Shown: piece by piece, positions 15,984-22,673 of the stretch
Numbering within the stretch: position 1 is the stretch's first letter
Layout of the letters: each line of letters starts with the position of its first letter
From: JAVHLK01 sp043806215
GTDB lineage: Bacteria > Desulfobacterota > Desulfomonilia > Desulfomonilales > Desulfomonilaceae
Assembly: GCA_043806215.1 (NCBI GenBank)
Contig: JAZDHD010000006.1
Location: forward strand, 1-25,517
DNA: 25,517 nucleotides
Direction of reading: 5' to 3'
Translations under genes and position numbers: made by a program
The notes under the pieces: model-generated
Database searches by the model: none
What the model saw: only the letters and a program-made list of their open reading frames with translations
Told to the model about the DNA's origin: nothing

Positions 15984-17600
15984 ATGACGGCCAAACGACG
16001 CGAGGCGGTTGATTTCGATGAAATCTTGGGCTTGACCTTCCCGCAGGTCCTGGATCTCGTGGCGCAAGAAGCGAGCGGAAAGGAATTCCTGACGTTTAAG
16101 GACCAACGCATTTCCTACGGCACCTTTTACACACAAGTGCGGCAAATGGCAAAGGCCCTGAAACGGATGGGAATAGGGAAAGGGGACCGCGTCGCAGCTC
16201 TGTTTCCGAACTGTCCTGAATTCTTTGTGCTCCAACAGGCCGTTCTGTACATCGGAGGCATTTATGTGCTGCTTTCGACCCGGTACAAGGAATTTGAACT
16301 CAATTACATGCTCAAACACGCCGGCGCCAAGTGTGTTTTCACGGTGGACGAGTATATGGGGGTCAACTTCACGGGCATTATCCGGAAGCTTCAGGATGAT
16401 CTTCCCAATCTCGAGTTCGTAGTCGTATCGGGAAATGATGTTCCCGAAGGGTGCCGCTCGTACGAAGAGGTTCTTCATTCGGGAGCGGACGGGAATGACG
16501 CACTCTTGACCGAGGATCCCCCGGTTCCCGAGGACATTGCTTCGATCCTCTACACCTCGGGAAGTACGGGAACGCCCAAAGGCGTCATGATGTCTCACCG
16601 GGCCCTTCTCTTCAACGCGACGCGCGTCAGTGAGAGGCTGAGGATCGGTCCTGACGACGTCCTCATCATGATCGTCCCGTGTTCCCACACTCTCTGTGCT
16701 TTCATGGAGTTTGTGCACGGCCTCATCGCGCGTGCCCGGATCGTCATCGTTGAGAGCTTCGAGCCCGGGGAGACTCTCCGTCTTTGGGAAGTCGAGAAGG
16801 TCACCGTTGTGTACGGCGTTCCCACCATGTTTCATCTCATGCTTAACCACCCCGATTTCGCAACATTCGACCTTTCAAGCAGTCGAGCAGGGTACATGGG
16901 CGGAGCGTTTTGCCCCAAGGACCTCGTGCTTGCCGTTACTTCAAGGATGAACCTGGCCATAAGCTGTACCTACGGCATGAGTGAAAACGGCTGCTGTACG
17001 ATCACCGATCTCTATGAGGACACGGAAATGAAGAGCGAAACCGTGGGGCCGCCCATTCGGGGATGTAAGATAAAGATCGCCGATCCCGACCGCAATGAAG
17101 TTGCCGCGGGAGTCGTCGGGGAAATCGCGATTCACGGCCCGAATCTCTTCTCAGGGTATTTCGAGCAACCTGAAATAACGAAGTCGAGCTTTGACGATGA
17201 AGGTTTCTTCTACTCCGGCGACCTGGGAAAGAAACTCGGGAACGGGCATCTCGTCATCGCGGGACGAAAGAAAGAGCTCATTGTACGCGGCGGCTTCAAC
17301 GTGTATCCGGCCGAAGTCGAAGAGCAAATCCGGCTCATAGACGGCGTGGAAAACGTGGCGGTCATGGGTGTTCCCGACGCGGTTATGGGTGAGCGGATCG
17401 TTGCGTGCGTAATCCCTTTGCCGACCAAGAGCATCGACCCTCATGAGGTGAGGGCTTTCTGCAAACAGCGTTTGGCGAATTATAAGGTGCCGAATGAGGT
17501 GGTCGTAATGGAAGAATTCCCTTTGACGAGCATCGGAAAAACGCAGAAATTCAAATTGCAGCAAATGATGACGGAACGGTTTGACGCTGCACCCAAATGA
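15984..17600 (+). CDS. AMP-forming acyl-CoA synthetase/ligase
   Basis: A 538-residue ANL-superfamily enzyme that adenylates a carboxylic acid and transfers it to CoA. Motifs in order are YTSGSTGTPKG (190-200, P-loop), YGMSENG (A5-like), YSGDLG, GRKKELIVRGGFNVYPAEVE (hinge and A8 region) and the catalytic Lys K519 in SIGKTQK. This is the normal length for medium-chain or aryl ligases. The ATG at 15984 is preceded by GGGAGAAGAA. An upstream extension to 15633 only translates repeats. As the last gene of the + strand island, it is the likely activating step for the imported acid; substrate specificity is not predictable from the motifs. Confidence 0.92.
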   Translation: MTAKRREAVDFDEILGLTFPQVLDLVAQEASGKEFLTFKDQRISYGTFYTQVRQMAKALKRMGIGKGDRVAALFPNCPEFFVLQQAVLYIGGIYVLLSTRYKEFELNYMLKHAGAKCVFTVDEYMGVNFTGIIRKLQDDLPNLEFVVVSGNDVPEGCRSYEEVLHSGADGNDALLTEDPPVPEDIASILYTSGSTGTPKGVMMSHRALLFNATRVSERLRIGPDDVLIMIVPCSHTLCAFMEFVHGLIARARIVIVESFEPGETLRLWEVEKVTVVYGVPTMFHLMLNHPDFATFDLSSSRAGYMGGAFCPKDLVLAVTSRMNLAISCTYGMSENGCCTITDLYEDTEMKSETVGPPIRGCKIKIADPDRNEVAAGVVGEIAIHGPNLFSGYFEQPEITKSSFDDEGFFYSGDLGKKLGNGHLVIAGRKKELIVRGGFNVYPAEVEEQIRLIDGVENVAVMGVPDAVMGERIVACVIPLPTKSIDPHEVRAFCKQRLANYKVPNEVVVMEEFPLTSIGKTQKFKLQQMMTERFDAAPK

Positions 17601-17639
17601 CGTAGTACCGATGTGGGATGCCTCCCCAATGCTTGTGAC

Positions 17640-17830
17640 TTAGTGCGCGGTTTCCTAATTGCGGTCTCACATTTTCGTCTTGCTGCCGGCAAGGACAAGA
17701 TCCGGGCACGGAGGCCCGGGCTACGAAGGACTATCATGAAGCCTTAGACCTGTTTCGTGGGACGGGCGTCCCTGCCCGTCATCTTCCGGGGCTCAGGTTG
17801 CGTGACCGTATCTATGCCACGGAGCACTTA
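17640..17830 (+). repeat. MITE-like dispersed repeat, copy C
   Basis: A left end TTAGTGCGCGGTTTCC...GCGGTCTCAC (17640-17670) and a right end GCGTGACCGTATC...GGAGCACTTA (17800-17830) are imperfect inverted repeats. The interior carries ATCCGGGCACGGAGGCCCGG, CTACGAAGGACTATCATGAAG and GACGGGCGTCCCTGCCCGTC in the same order as copy B and inverted copy A. Its length of 191 bp matches copy A and suggests the basic unit is about 190-200 bp. Confidence 0.65.
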
Positions 17831-17920
17831 TGGACTGTCGCAGAACAAATCTTTCATTCATTCCTGCAATCACCTCGAGTCGCCGGTCTAAATTTCGGGC
17901 AACGATTACGTCCTCCTCCG

Positions 17921-18484
17921 TCATCCCCATGTGATGACGTATGTACAGGATTCGGCACCGTGCTTTCGACATGGCTGCGAGTCGTCATGCCGCACGAGTG
18001 CGTCGGTTATGCCCATCGGTCTGAAGCGCTTTGCGAATCCTTCCAGGACGCCTCGGTCAAACGCACAACAGTAGTGGTTGGTACTGATCATGGTCCCACG
18101 CATGAGCCCCTGGTGGATCCCTTGGTGGTGATACGTCCAATGGCCTATCTCGCCGCCTCGATATTTGGAGTGGTAGGCTTTGTCCAACCCGCCCAATGCG
18201 GCTTCCAGGGAACCCCAGGCGGGAGGGAGGTCGACGCGCACGGCTATCTGCTGCCCGATTCGCGTCATCATGTTCCGGCCGAGGCGTTGAGCAACATCCC
18301 TCATCGCGTCCAGAAATGGTTGCGCCGTGTAGAATCGGTTGGGATTGGGATCCTGAATGCCGTGTTTGCCCAGAGCCGCCGCCCCATAATCACGTATTTC
18401 AACGGGAAATGCCGCCACAAACGACTCTATGACTTCACCGCCGACCTCAACCCGATCCGGTTCGTACGAACTGAATTCAGCCAT
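17921..18484 (-). CDS. V4R-like domain protein of unknown function
   Basis: A 187-residue soluble protein. The C-terminal half ends with HDDSQPCRKHGAESCTYVIT, the shape of the terminal strand pair of 4-vinyl-reductase (V4R)/heme-NO-binding-like sensor domains, which often have paired Cys there. FDRGVLEGFAKRF (about 140-152) and PFLDAMRDVAQ (about 56-66) recall a family of uncharacterised deltaproteobacterial proteins. V4R-type folds bind small hydrophobic ligands or porphyrin precursors and act as sensors or assembly factors; no function is assigned here. AAGGTGAGG lies seven bases before the ATG. The metF end is 274 bases upstream, so co-transcription with the metVF operon is possible but interrupted by a repeat. 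Confidence 0.6.
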   Translation of the reverse strand: MAEFSSYEPDRVEVGGEVIESFVAAFPVEIRDYGAAALGKHGIQDPNPNRFYTAQPFLDAMRDVAQRLGRNMMTRIGQQIAVRVDLPPAWGSLEAALGGLDKAYHSKYRGGEIGHWTYHHQGIHQGLMRGTMISTNHYCCAFDRGVLEGFAKRFRPMGITDALVRHDDSQPCRKHGAESCTYVITWG

Positions 18485-18578
18485 AACACCTCACCTTTTC
18501 ACGTACTGACGAAGACGGCCCGCTCCATAGCGGCATCATGGATCCCCCCAAGGCAACGGGGAATCCATGATGCGAAAT

Positions 18579-18772
18579 CCCTCAAACCACCGGTCACCGC
18601 GAGATCAAGATTCCTCACCCCCTGCCCCCTCTCCAAGGATGGAGAAGGGGTTCCGGTTCCCCTTCCCCATACTTGGGGAAGGGGCTAGGGGATGGGGAGG
18701 CTCGGAAAAGGCGGTCACTGCCTCATTCGTGCAGCAATCGCGGTGAACGGTTGCTCCCTCAAACCACCGGTC
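18579..18772. repeat. Small inserted element flanked by a 17-bp direct repeat
   Basis: CCCTCAAACCACCGGTC occurs at 18579-18595 and again at 18756-18772, where it includes the metF stop codon. Between them a perfect 9-bp inverted repeat (TCACCGCGA 18594-18602, TCGCGGTGA 18738-18746) encloses two hairpins: CCCCTCTCC/GGAGAAGGGG (18626-18650) and CCCCTTCCCC/GGGGAAGGGG (18659-18684). The CCCCTGCCCCCTCTCC core belongs to a widespread intergenic repeat type. The layout resembles a MITE-like insertion with target duplication. Confidence 0.5.
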
Positions 18773-19670
18773 GGTTGCCGTTGAAGCTCTCGGAGATGAT
18801 CCGTGGGACGATGTCCGACCAACCAAGCGGCATGAAATGAATCCCTTGACACATCGGGGCGATCTTCCCCAGCAACTCGGCCGTCATTTCAATGCAATTC
18901 TCTTTTGCCGTACCGTGAGGGGCTTCCTCGAGGCGTTTGAGCCAGCCGGCGGGAACGGAGATCCCGGCTACATTGTTGTTCATGAATTGGCCCATCTTCG
19001 CCGACTTCACCAGGACTATCCCCAGTTGGACGGGAACCCCGAAACCTTCGGTCTTCCGGATGAACCGTTCGAAGAGTGCCGGATCATACACGGTCTGCGT
19101 CTGGAAAAACTGTGCTCCGGCCTCGATCTTCTTCTCCATCTTAATCAGCTGGAGATCCAGGGGCTCAAAATTGGGGTTGACCACTGCTCCCAGGGCGAAG
19201 TCGGGAGCCTGACTCAATTCGTTCCCCGTCATATCGTGTCCGTTTTTCATTTGCGCGGCGATTTTCATAAGCTGCACCGAATCCAGGTCAAACACCGGTT
19301 TCGCCGACCGATGGTCTCCAAGGGTCGTATGATCGCCGGTAAGGATCAGCACGTTGTCGATCCCGAGCGAACACGCGTTGAGCAGTTCCGACTGCAACGC
19401 TATGCGGTTCCGGTCCCGGCATGTTATCTGGTAGATCGGTTCAATGCCTTGTTGCTTGAGTTTAACCGAAGCCGCCAGCGACCCCAAACGCATGACCGCG
19501 CTCTGGTTGTCGGTTACGTTTATTGCGTGAACGTGCTTGCGCAGCAGTTCGGCTTCTTCAAGGCATCGGGGAGTCCGGCCGTCTCCGAGATCCCTGACGC
19601 ATCCCTTTACCGGGCCGACTTCACTGGTAAGTACGTATGTTCCATTGGAAAAAAGGTCTGTAATCTTCAT
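18759..19670 (-). CDS. metF: Methylenetetrahydrofolate reductase
   Basis: A 303-residue MetF-family TIM-barrel flavoenzyme that reduces 5,10-methylene-THF to 5-methyl-THF, in the cytoplasm. Family landmarks are SEVGPVKG (16-23), the AINVTDNQSA segment (about 49-58), YQITCRDRNR (about 79-88), LILTGDH (about 107-113), GAVVNP and FFQTQTVYD. It starts 14 bases after metV with GGGGGAT before the ATG, so the two are co-transcribed. The short bacterial form paired with MetV is known from acetogens and other Wood-Ljungdahl organisms (for example the Moorella MetVF-Hdr complex). The last codons lie in a 17-bp direct repeat, but the protein end appears intact. Confidence 0.92.
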   Translation of the reverse strand: MKITDLFSNGTYVLTSEVGPVKGCVRDLGDGRTPRCLEEAELLRKHVHAINVTDNQSAVMRLGSLAASVKLKQQGIEPIYQITCRDRNRIALQSELLNACSLGIDNVLILTGDHTTLGDHRSAKPVFDLDSVQLMKIAAQMKNGHDMTGNELSQAPDFALGAVVNPNFEPLDLQLIKMEKKIEAGAQFFQTQTVYDPALFERFIRKTEGFGVPVQLGIVLVKSAKMGQFMNNNVAGISVPAGWLKRLEEAPHGTAKENCIEMTAELLGKIAPMCQGIHFMPLGWSDIVPRIISESFNGNRPVV

Positions 19671-19684
19671 GAATATCCCCCGTA

Positions 19685-20347
19685 TCAGGCCAGTTTCAAA
19701 GAACGCGGCTTGTTGAATTTTTCGTAATCCTTGGGCTCTTTATAGCGGGACAGCACGTCCAGTTCCCCGAGTGCCTTCAGACGTTCATAGATGAGTATCC
19801 ACGCGCAGTTGCGATCCGGATCCACCTCGCATTTTCCGTCTTGTGCACCGCCGCACGGACCGTTCAGCAGGCTCTTCGCACATTTGGTGACCGGACAGAT
19901 TCCCCCCGTTTCGTTGAGCACGCACTCCCCGCACTCCTGGCATTGTTCGATTGCCAGAGTCCCCGCAATCACCGTATCCATATGCCCAACCGAATCGAGC
20001 GCAATTTTGACCGGAATGGTAAGCCCCATTTCTTCCGTGGCCTGCCGCACCACCTGCATTGCGCCGCCGCACCCGAGGACGAGCATTGAGTCGGTCTCCT
20101 CAAGCTCCTTCTCTTTTCCGCTCAACGCGCCCAAAGTATGGTTGATATAGCATGTCCGCTCCGGGGTAACCTGGAGCACCACATCCTTGCCGTTCTTCCG
20201 GAGTGTTTCAGCCATCGCGGCCACTTGGGGCTCTCCACCCGTGTTGCAGACCTTTGCGCACCCGTTGCAGCCGACAACTATTACCTTGTTGTACGCCTTT
20301 ACCGCTTCCAGAACTTCGTGTTCCGGCTTGTTCGACGTTCCGATCAT
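19685..20347 (-). CDS. metV: MetV-type zinc/iron-binding partner of methylene-THF reductase
   Basis: A 220-residue MTHFR C-terminal-like (MetV) protein. It is cysteine rich: CNGCAKVC (C27, C30, C34), C93, then C136, C139, C142, C151, C156, C165, C173 and C181, including CQECGECV and the conserved CPVTKCAKSLLNGPCGG. This last part is the hallmark of MetV. In known complexes MetV bridges MetF to electron-bifurcating or ferredoxin-linked modules. The start is ATG 20347 with AGGAGG seven bases ahead; a 13-residue longer frame opens earlier but lacks support. It is the middle gene of a sigma-54-driven operon. Confidence 0.9.
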   Translation of the reverse strand: MIGTSNKPEHEVLEAVKAYNKVIVVGCNGCAKVCNTGGEPQVAAMAETLRKNGKDVVLQVTPERTCYINHTLGALSGKEKELEETDSMLVLGCGGAMQVVRQATEEMGLTIPVKIALDSVGHMDTVIAGTLAIEQCQECGECVLNETGGICPVTKCAKSLLNGPCGGAQDGKCEVDPDRNCAWILIYERLKALGELDVLSRYKEPKDYEKFNKPRSLKLA

Positions 20348-20400
20348 CAAATCCTCCTGTCTTTCCCTCGACACGAATCGAGGCAAGGCAACAATCCGTA

Positions 20401-20661
20401 TTATTCCGGAACCTTCTTCATTACGAAGATTCGATAGTACCCCTCCCCCTCGAGAAACCCCAGGAACTCATGTCCGGCTTTGCCGGCCCAAGCCAAGATG
20501 TCTCGGCGTGCTTCCGGATCATGAGAAAGGATTTCCATGATCTCACCGGCGGGCATCCGAGTGATACTCTCCTTGGCTTTCAAAAGAGTTCCGGGACATG
20601 GAGACCATCGTGCATCCACTACCCTGGCCGCTTCCAATTCCGACAACTCATGATTCTCCAT
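20401..20661 (-). CDS. TusA/SirA-like small sulfur-carrier protein
   Basis: An 86-residue protein with the TusA fold pattern: VVDARWSPCPGTLLKAKESI (14-33), then GEIMEILSHDPEARRDILAWA and a closing YYRIFVMKK strand. C22 matches the persulfide-carrying Cys of TusA. The second Pro of the usual CPxP is replaced by Thr (CPGT). The family passes sulfur, or sometimes selenium, between proteins. It is first in the operon with metV and metF, 53 bases before metV. The start at 20661 follows GAGGGAAACAGC and lies about 35 bases from the predicted transcription start. Confidence 0.78.
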   Translation of the reverse strand: MENHELSELEAARVVDARWSPCPGTLLKAKESITRMPAGEIMEILSHDPEARRDILAWAGKAGHEFLGFLEGEGYYRIFVMKKVPE

Positions 20662-20705
20662 GCTGTTTCCCTCGGGGAAGGTTCCCACGGAATGTCCGGA
20701 GTTAA

Positions 20706-20721
20706 AGCAACGGCCGTGCCA
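20706..20721 (-). promoter_or_regulatory. Sigma-54 (-24/-12) promoter of the tusA-like/metV/metF operon
   Basis: Read on the minus strand, TGGCACG (20721-20715), four bases, then TTGCT (20710-20706) is a full match to the sigma-54 consensus TGGCACG-N4-TTGCW, with the invariant GG and GC 10 bases apart. Transcription would start near 20696, about 35 bases before the first ATG. The divergently encoded sigma-54 activator next door is the natural partner. Confidence 0.85.
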
Positions 20722-20823
20722 AAACCGCCCGGCCTGCCCCCCGTGACTGAAGCGTAAGCGGTATCCTTCTGATATTAGTGTGCTTCAAGTGTTGAAAGGG
20801 ACTCCGGGAAACTCGAAGGAAAC

Positions 20824-20899
20824 GGTCAATGTCAACTTTATTCAACCCATCTGGTTGACTTATGTAAACCAGGCCGTTAACATTTCGGTTGACGTTGAC
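20824..20899. promoter_or_regulatory. Cluster of GTTGAC half-sites, probable enhancer (UAS)
   Basis: The dyad TCAACC-CATCT-GGTTGA (20842-20858) is perfect. Around it lie GGTCAAT (20824-20830), GTCAAC (20831-20836), GTTAAC (20876-20881), GGTTGAC (20887-20893) and GTTGAC (20894-20899). They stand 100-190 bases upstream of the sigma-54 promoter, the normal enhancer distance, and just before the regulator gene, so the activator may also control itself. Confidence 0.65.
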
Positions 20900-20923
20900 G
20901 TTCCCTGAAGAGAGGCGAGAGTG

Positions 20924-22345
20924 ATGAACCGTGAGGAGATGGTGACCTTCTGGAAGACAATCGTGGAGACCATGATGGACGGCCTGATGGTAGTGGATGC
21001 GGAGGGGATGATCGTTGCAGTGAATCAGGCGACCGAACGGCTTACCGGGTATACCCGCGAGGAGCTGATCGGAAGTCCCTGCACCATTCTCAATTGCGAC
21101 AACTGTTCCGCGCGCTGTGCTCCCGGTGAGAACTTCACGTGTCAGCTATTCGAGACCAAGCAGATCGAGAGGCGCAAGTGCATCCTTACAAGAAAGGACG
21201 GGACGAAGTTGCCCGTCATGAAGAACGCCTCGGTGCTGGTGGGAAAAGACGGGGCCATGAACGGGGGAGTGGAGACGCTCATGGATTTGAGTGAACTCGT
21301 CTCGAGGGATCGCCGGATCGAGCGGTTGAGTTCCATTCTCAAGGGCAAGGATCGGTTTCATGGGATAATCGGCAAGTCGCGCGTCATGCGGGAAGTGTTC
21401 GATTTGATAACCGATGCGGCTCAGTCCGACGCGCCGATCATCATTTACGGCGAAAGCGGTACCGGGAAGGAACTCGTGGCCGCGGCCGTGCACGCGTTGG
21501 GCAAGAGAACGCACGGTCCCTTCATCAAAGTCAACTGCGCGGCTCTCAGCGAGACGCTCCTTGAAAGCGAATTGTTCGGGCACGTGAAAGGTGCGTACAC
21601 CGGCGCGGACAAGACGAGAATAGGGCGGTTCGAACTGGCGCACAACGGGGACATTTTTCTCGACGAGATCGGCGACATACCGCCCTCCATGCAGGTCAAG
21701 ATACTGCGGGTGCTCCAGGAAAAGGAGTTCGAGCGAGTGGGGGACAGCACGCCCATTACGGTGGACGTGCGCATCATCTCGGCCACCCATAGGGATCTGG
21801 AAGAGATGGTCCGCCGTGGCGGCTTCAGAGACGACCTGTTCTACCGCCTCAACGTGATTCCCATCCGGTTGCCTCCGCTGCGGGAAAGACGGGAAGATCT
21901 TCCCTTGCTCGTTGCGCATTTCCTGGAAGAAAACCGGCTCAAGACCGGCAAGGATATTTCCGGCATCACACAGGACGCCTTGGAACACCTGCTGGCCCAT
22001 CAGTGGCCCGGAAACATCCGAGAGCTCATCAATGCTCTTGAATATGCTTTTGTCGTGTGCCGAGGCGATCAAGTGAATACGGCTCACCTCCCGTCAAACA
22101 TAGTGCCCGGGGCTCCCCGACGCGGGAAAGATGCTCCCCCGAGAAAGCCGCCGGTCGAGGAAACGGAACGCATCCTCGAAGCGATGAGGCATGCCGAGGG
22201 CAAGAAATCCGAAGCTGCCCGGTTGCTGGGGATCACTCGTCAGGCCCTCTGGAAGAAGATGAAAAGACTCGGTATCACGGCGGACTTCACTGCCGGCGAG
22301 GAGGGGCACCACACCGGACAGGCTCTTGCACGGAAGTTGCCGTAG
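20924..22345 (+). CDS. Sigma-54-dependent transcriptional activator with Cys-rich PAS domain
   Basis: A 473-residue enhancer-binding protein. An N-terminal PAS domain (about 8-125) carries an unusual cysteine set, C53, C58, C61, C65, C73 and C86, including C-x4-C-x2-C-x3-C. The AAA+ domain (about 145-385) has Walker A GESGTGKE (176-183), the sigma-54 contact loop GAYTGA (223-228; Tyr for the usual Phe) and Walker B IFLDE. A Fis-type HTH is near the C-terminus (SEAARLLGITRQALWKKMKRLG). There is no receiver domain, so the signal is probably sensed by PAS; a redox, Fe-S or metal ligand is inferred from the cysteines. It is divergent from the sigma-54-promoted metVF operon. AGAGGCGAG precedes the ATG; GTG 20921 is an alternative. 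Confidence 0.92.
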   Translation: MNREEMVTFWKTIVETMMDGLMVVDAEGMIVAVNQATERLTGYTREELIGSPCTILNCDNCSARCAPGENFTCQLFETKQIERRKCILTRKDGTKLPVMKNASVLVGKDGAMNGGVETLMDLSELVSRDRRIERLSSILKGKDRFHGIIGKSRVMREVFDLITDAAQSDAPIIIYGESGTGKELVAAAVHALGKRTHGPFIKVNCAALSETLLESELFGHVKGAYTGADKTRIGRFELAHNGDIFLDEIGDIPPSMQVKILRVLQEKEFERVGDSTPITVDVRIISATHRDLEEMVRRGGFRDDLFYRLNVIPIRLPPLRERREDLPLLVAHFLEENRLKTGKDISGITQDALEHLLAHQWPGNIRELINALEYAFVVCRGDQVNTAHLPSNIVPGAPRRGKDAPPRKPPVEETERILEAMRHAEGKKSEAARLLGITRQALWKKMKRLGITADFTAGEEGHHTGQALARKLP

Positions 22346-22415
22346 CCTTCCATCAAGACCGGTCGCAACAAGAGGGCGACGGCCGTGCACGGTTGCACGG
22401 TCTGCAAGATTGTTG

Positions 22416-22444
22416 TTGACAAAAGTCTCCCGGCTTGGTACCAA
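22416..22444 (+). promoter_or_regulatory. Probable sigma-70 promoter of the Phe-leader unit
   Basis: TTGACA (22416-22421), a 17-base spacer and TACCAA (22439-22444). The -10 is weak (3 of 6), but the -35 is perfect and the predicted start near 22451 would leave about 15 bases before the leader-peptide ATG. Just upstream, CCGTGCA/TGCACGG (22383-22400) is a perfect 7-bp hairpin that may end the regulator transcript. Confidence 0.45.
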
Positions 22445-22465
22445 AGAGGTAAGGATAGGTAACAA

Positions 22466-22534
22466 ATGGTCGTCATCAGCAATCGAGATTTCTTTTTTGG
22501 CTTTTTCTTTAGGAGGAAATCGCGCGTGCGCTGA
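22466..22534 (+). CDS. Phenylalanine-rich leader peptide (attenuator)
   Basis: A 22-codon ORF from ATG 22466 to TGA 22534. Residues 8-15 read DFFFGFFF: six Phe codons in seven, very like the pheA leader of enteric bacteria (FFFAFFF). Residues 1-7 are MVVISNR and the tail is basic (RRKSRVR). AGGATAGG lies about six bases upstream. A terminator follows 26 bases after the stop. In a classical attenuator, lack of charged tRNA-Phe stalls the ribosome on these codons and allows readthrough into the CoA-transferase at 22674. No other purpose for such a peptide is apparent. Confidence 0.8.
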   Translation: MVVISNRDFFFGFFFRRKSRVR

Positions 22535-22578
22535 GTGTGACGACTTCACGTCAGAGACCTAAAGCGGAGTTCACACTC
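22533..22578 (+). promoter_or_regulatory. Candidate antiterminator helix
   Basis: GAGTGTGA (22533-22540), which overlaps the leader stop codon, pairs perfectly with TCACACTC (22571-22578), the loop and 3' arm of the terminator. GCG just upstream (22528-22530) can extend pairing to CGC (22579-22581) with a small bulge. The helix cannot coexist with the terminator. A ribosome sitting at the stop codon would cover it; one stalled at the Phe codons would leave it free. Confidence 0.6.
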
Positions 22579-22590
22579 CGCTTTTTTTTT
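22561..22590 (+). terminator. Attenuator terminator before CoA-transferase 1
   Basis: AAAGCGGAGT (22561-22570) and ACTCCGCTTT (22575-22584) form a 10-bp stem with the 4-base loop TCAC. The stem overlaps a T-run from 22582 to 22590. It lies after the Phe-rich leader and 84 bases before the CoA-transferase, so it would stop transcription in the leader rather than after a gene. Confidence 0.88.
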
Positions 22591-22673
22591 GCCCTTTTCA
22601 CGGGCTCAAAGATGGGAAGACCGGTAACACGTACCGAACAAGGATAATGGGGAGCAGAGAAAGGAGATAAACG

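Noticed and set aside
17798..18688. 296-codon plus-strand frame across the V4R-like gene and repeats
   Set aside because: It begins inside the MITE-like repeat and ends in hairpin repeats; the minus-strand V4R-like gene has a good ribosome site and family-like C-terminus.
18837..19727. 296-codon plus-strand frame opposite metF
   Set aside because: MetF on the other strand has all family landmarks; the plus frame has none.
22326..22341. Sigma-54-like sequence TTGCACG-N4-TTGCC at the end of the activator gene
   Set aside because: One of the invariant -24 G residues is missing and a sigma-70-like promoter lies closer to the leader peptide.
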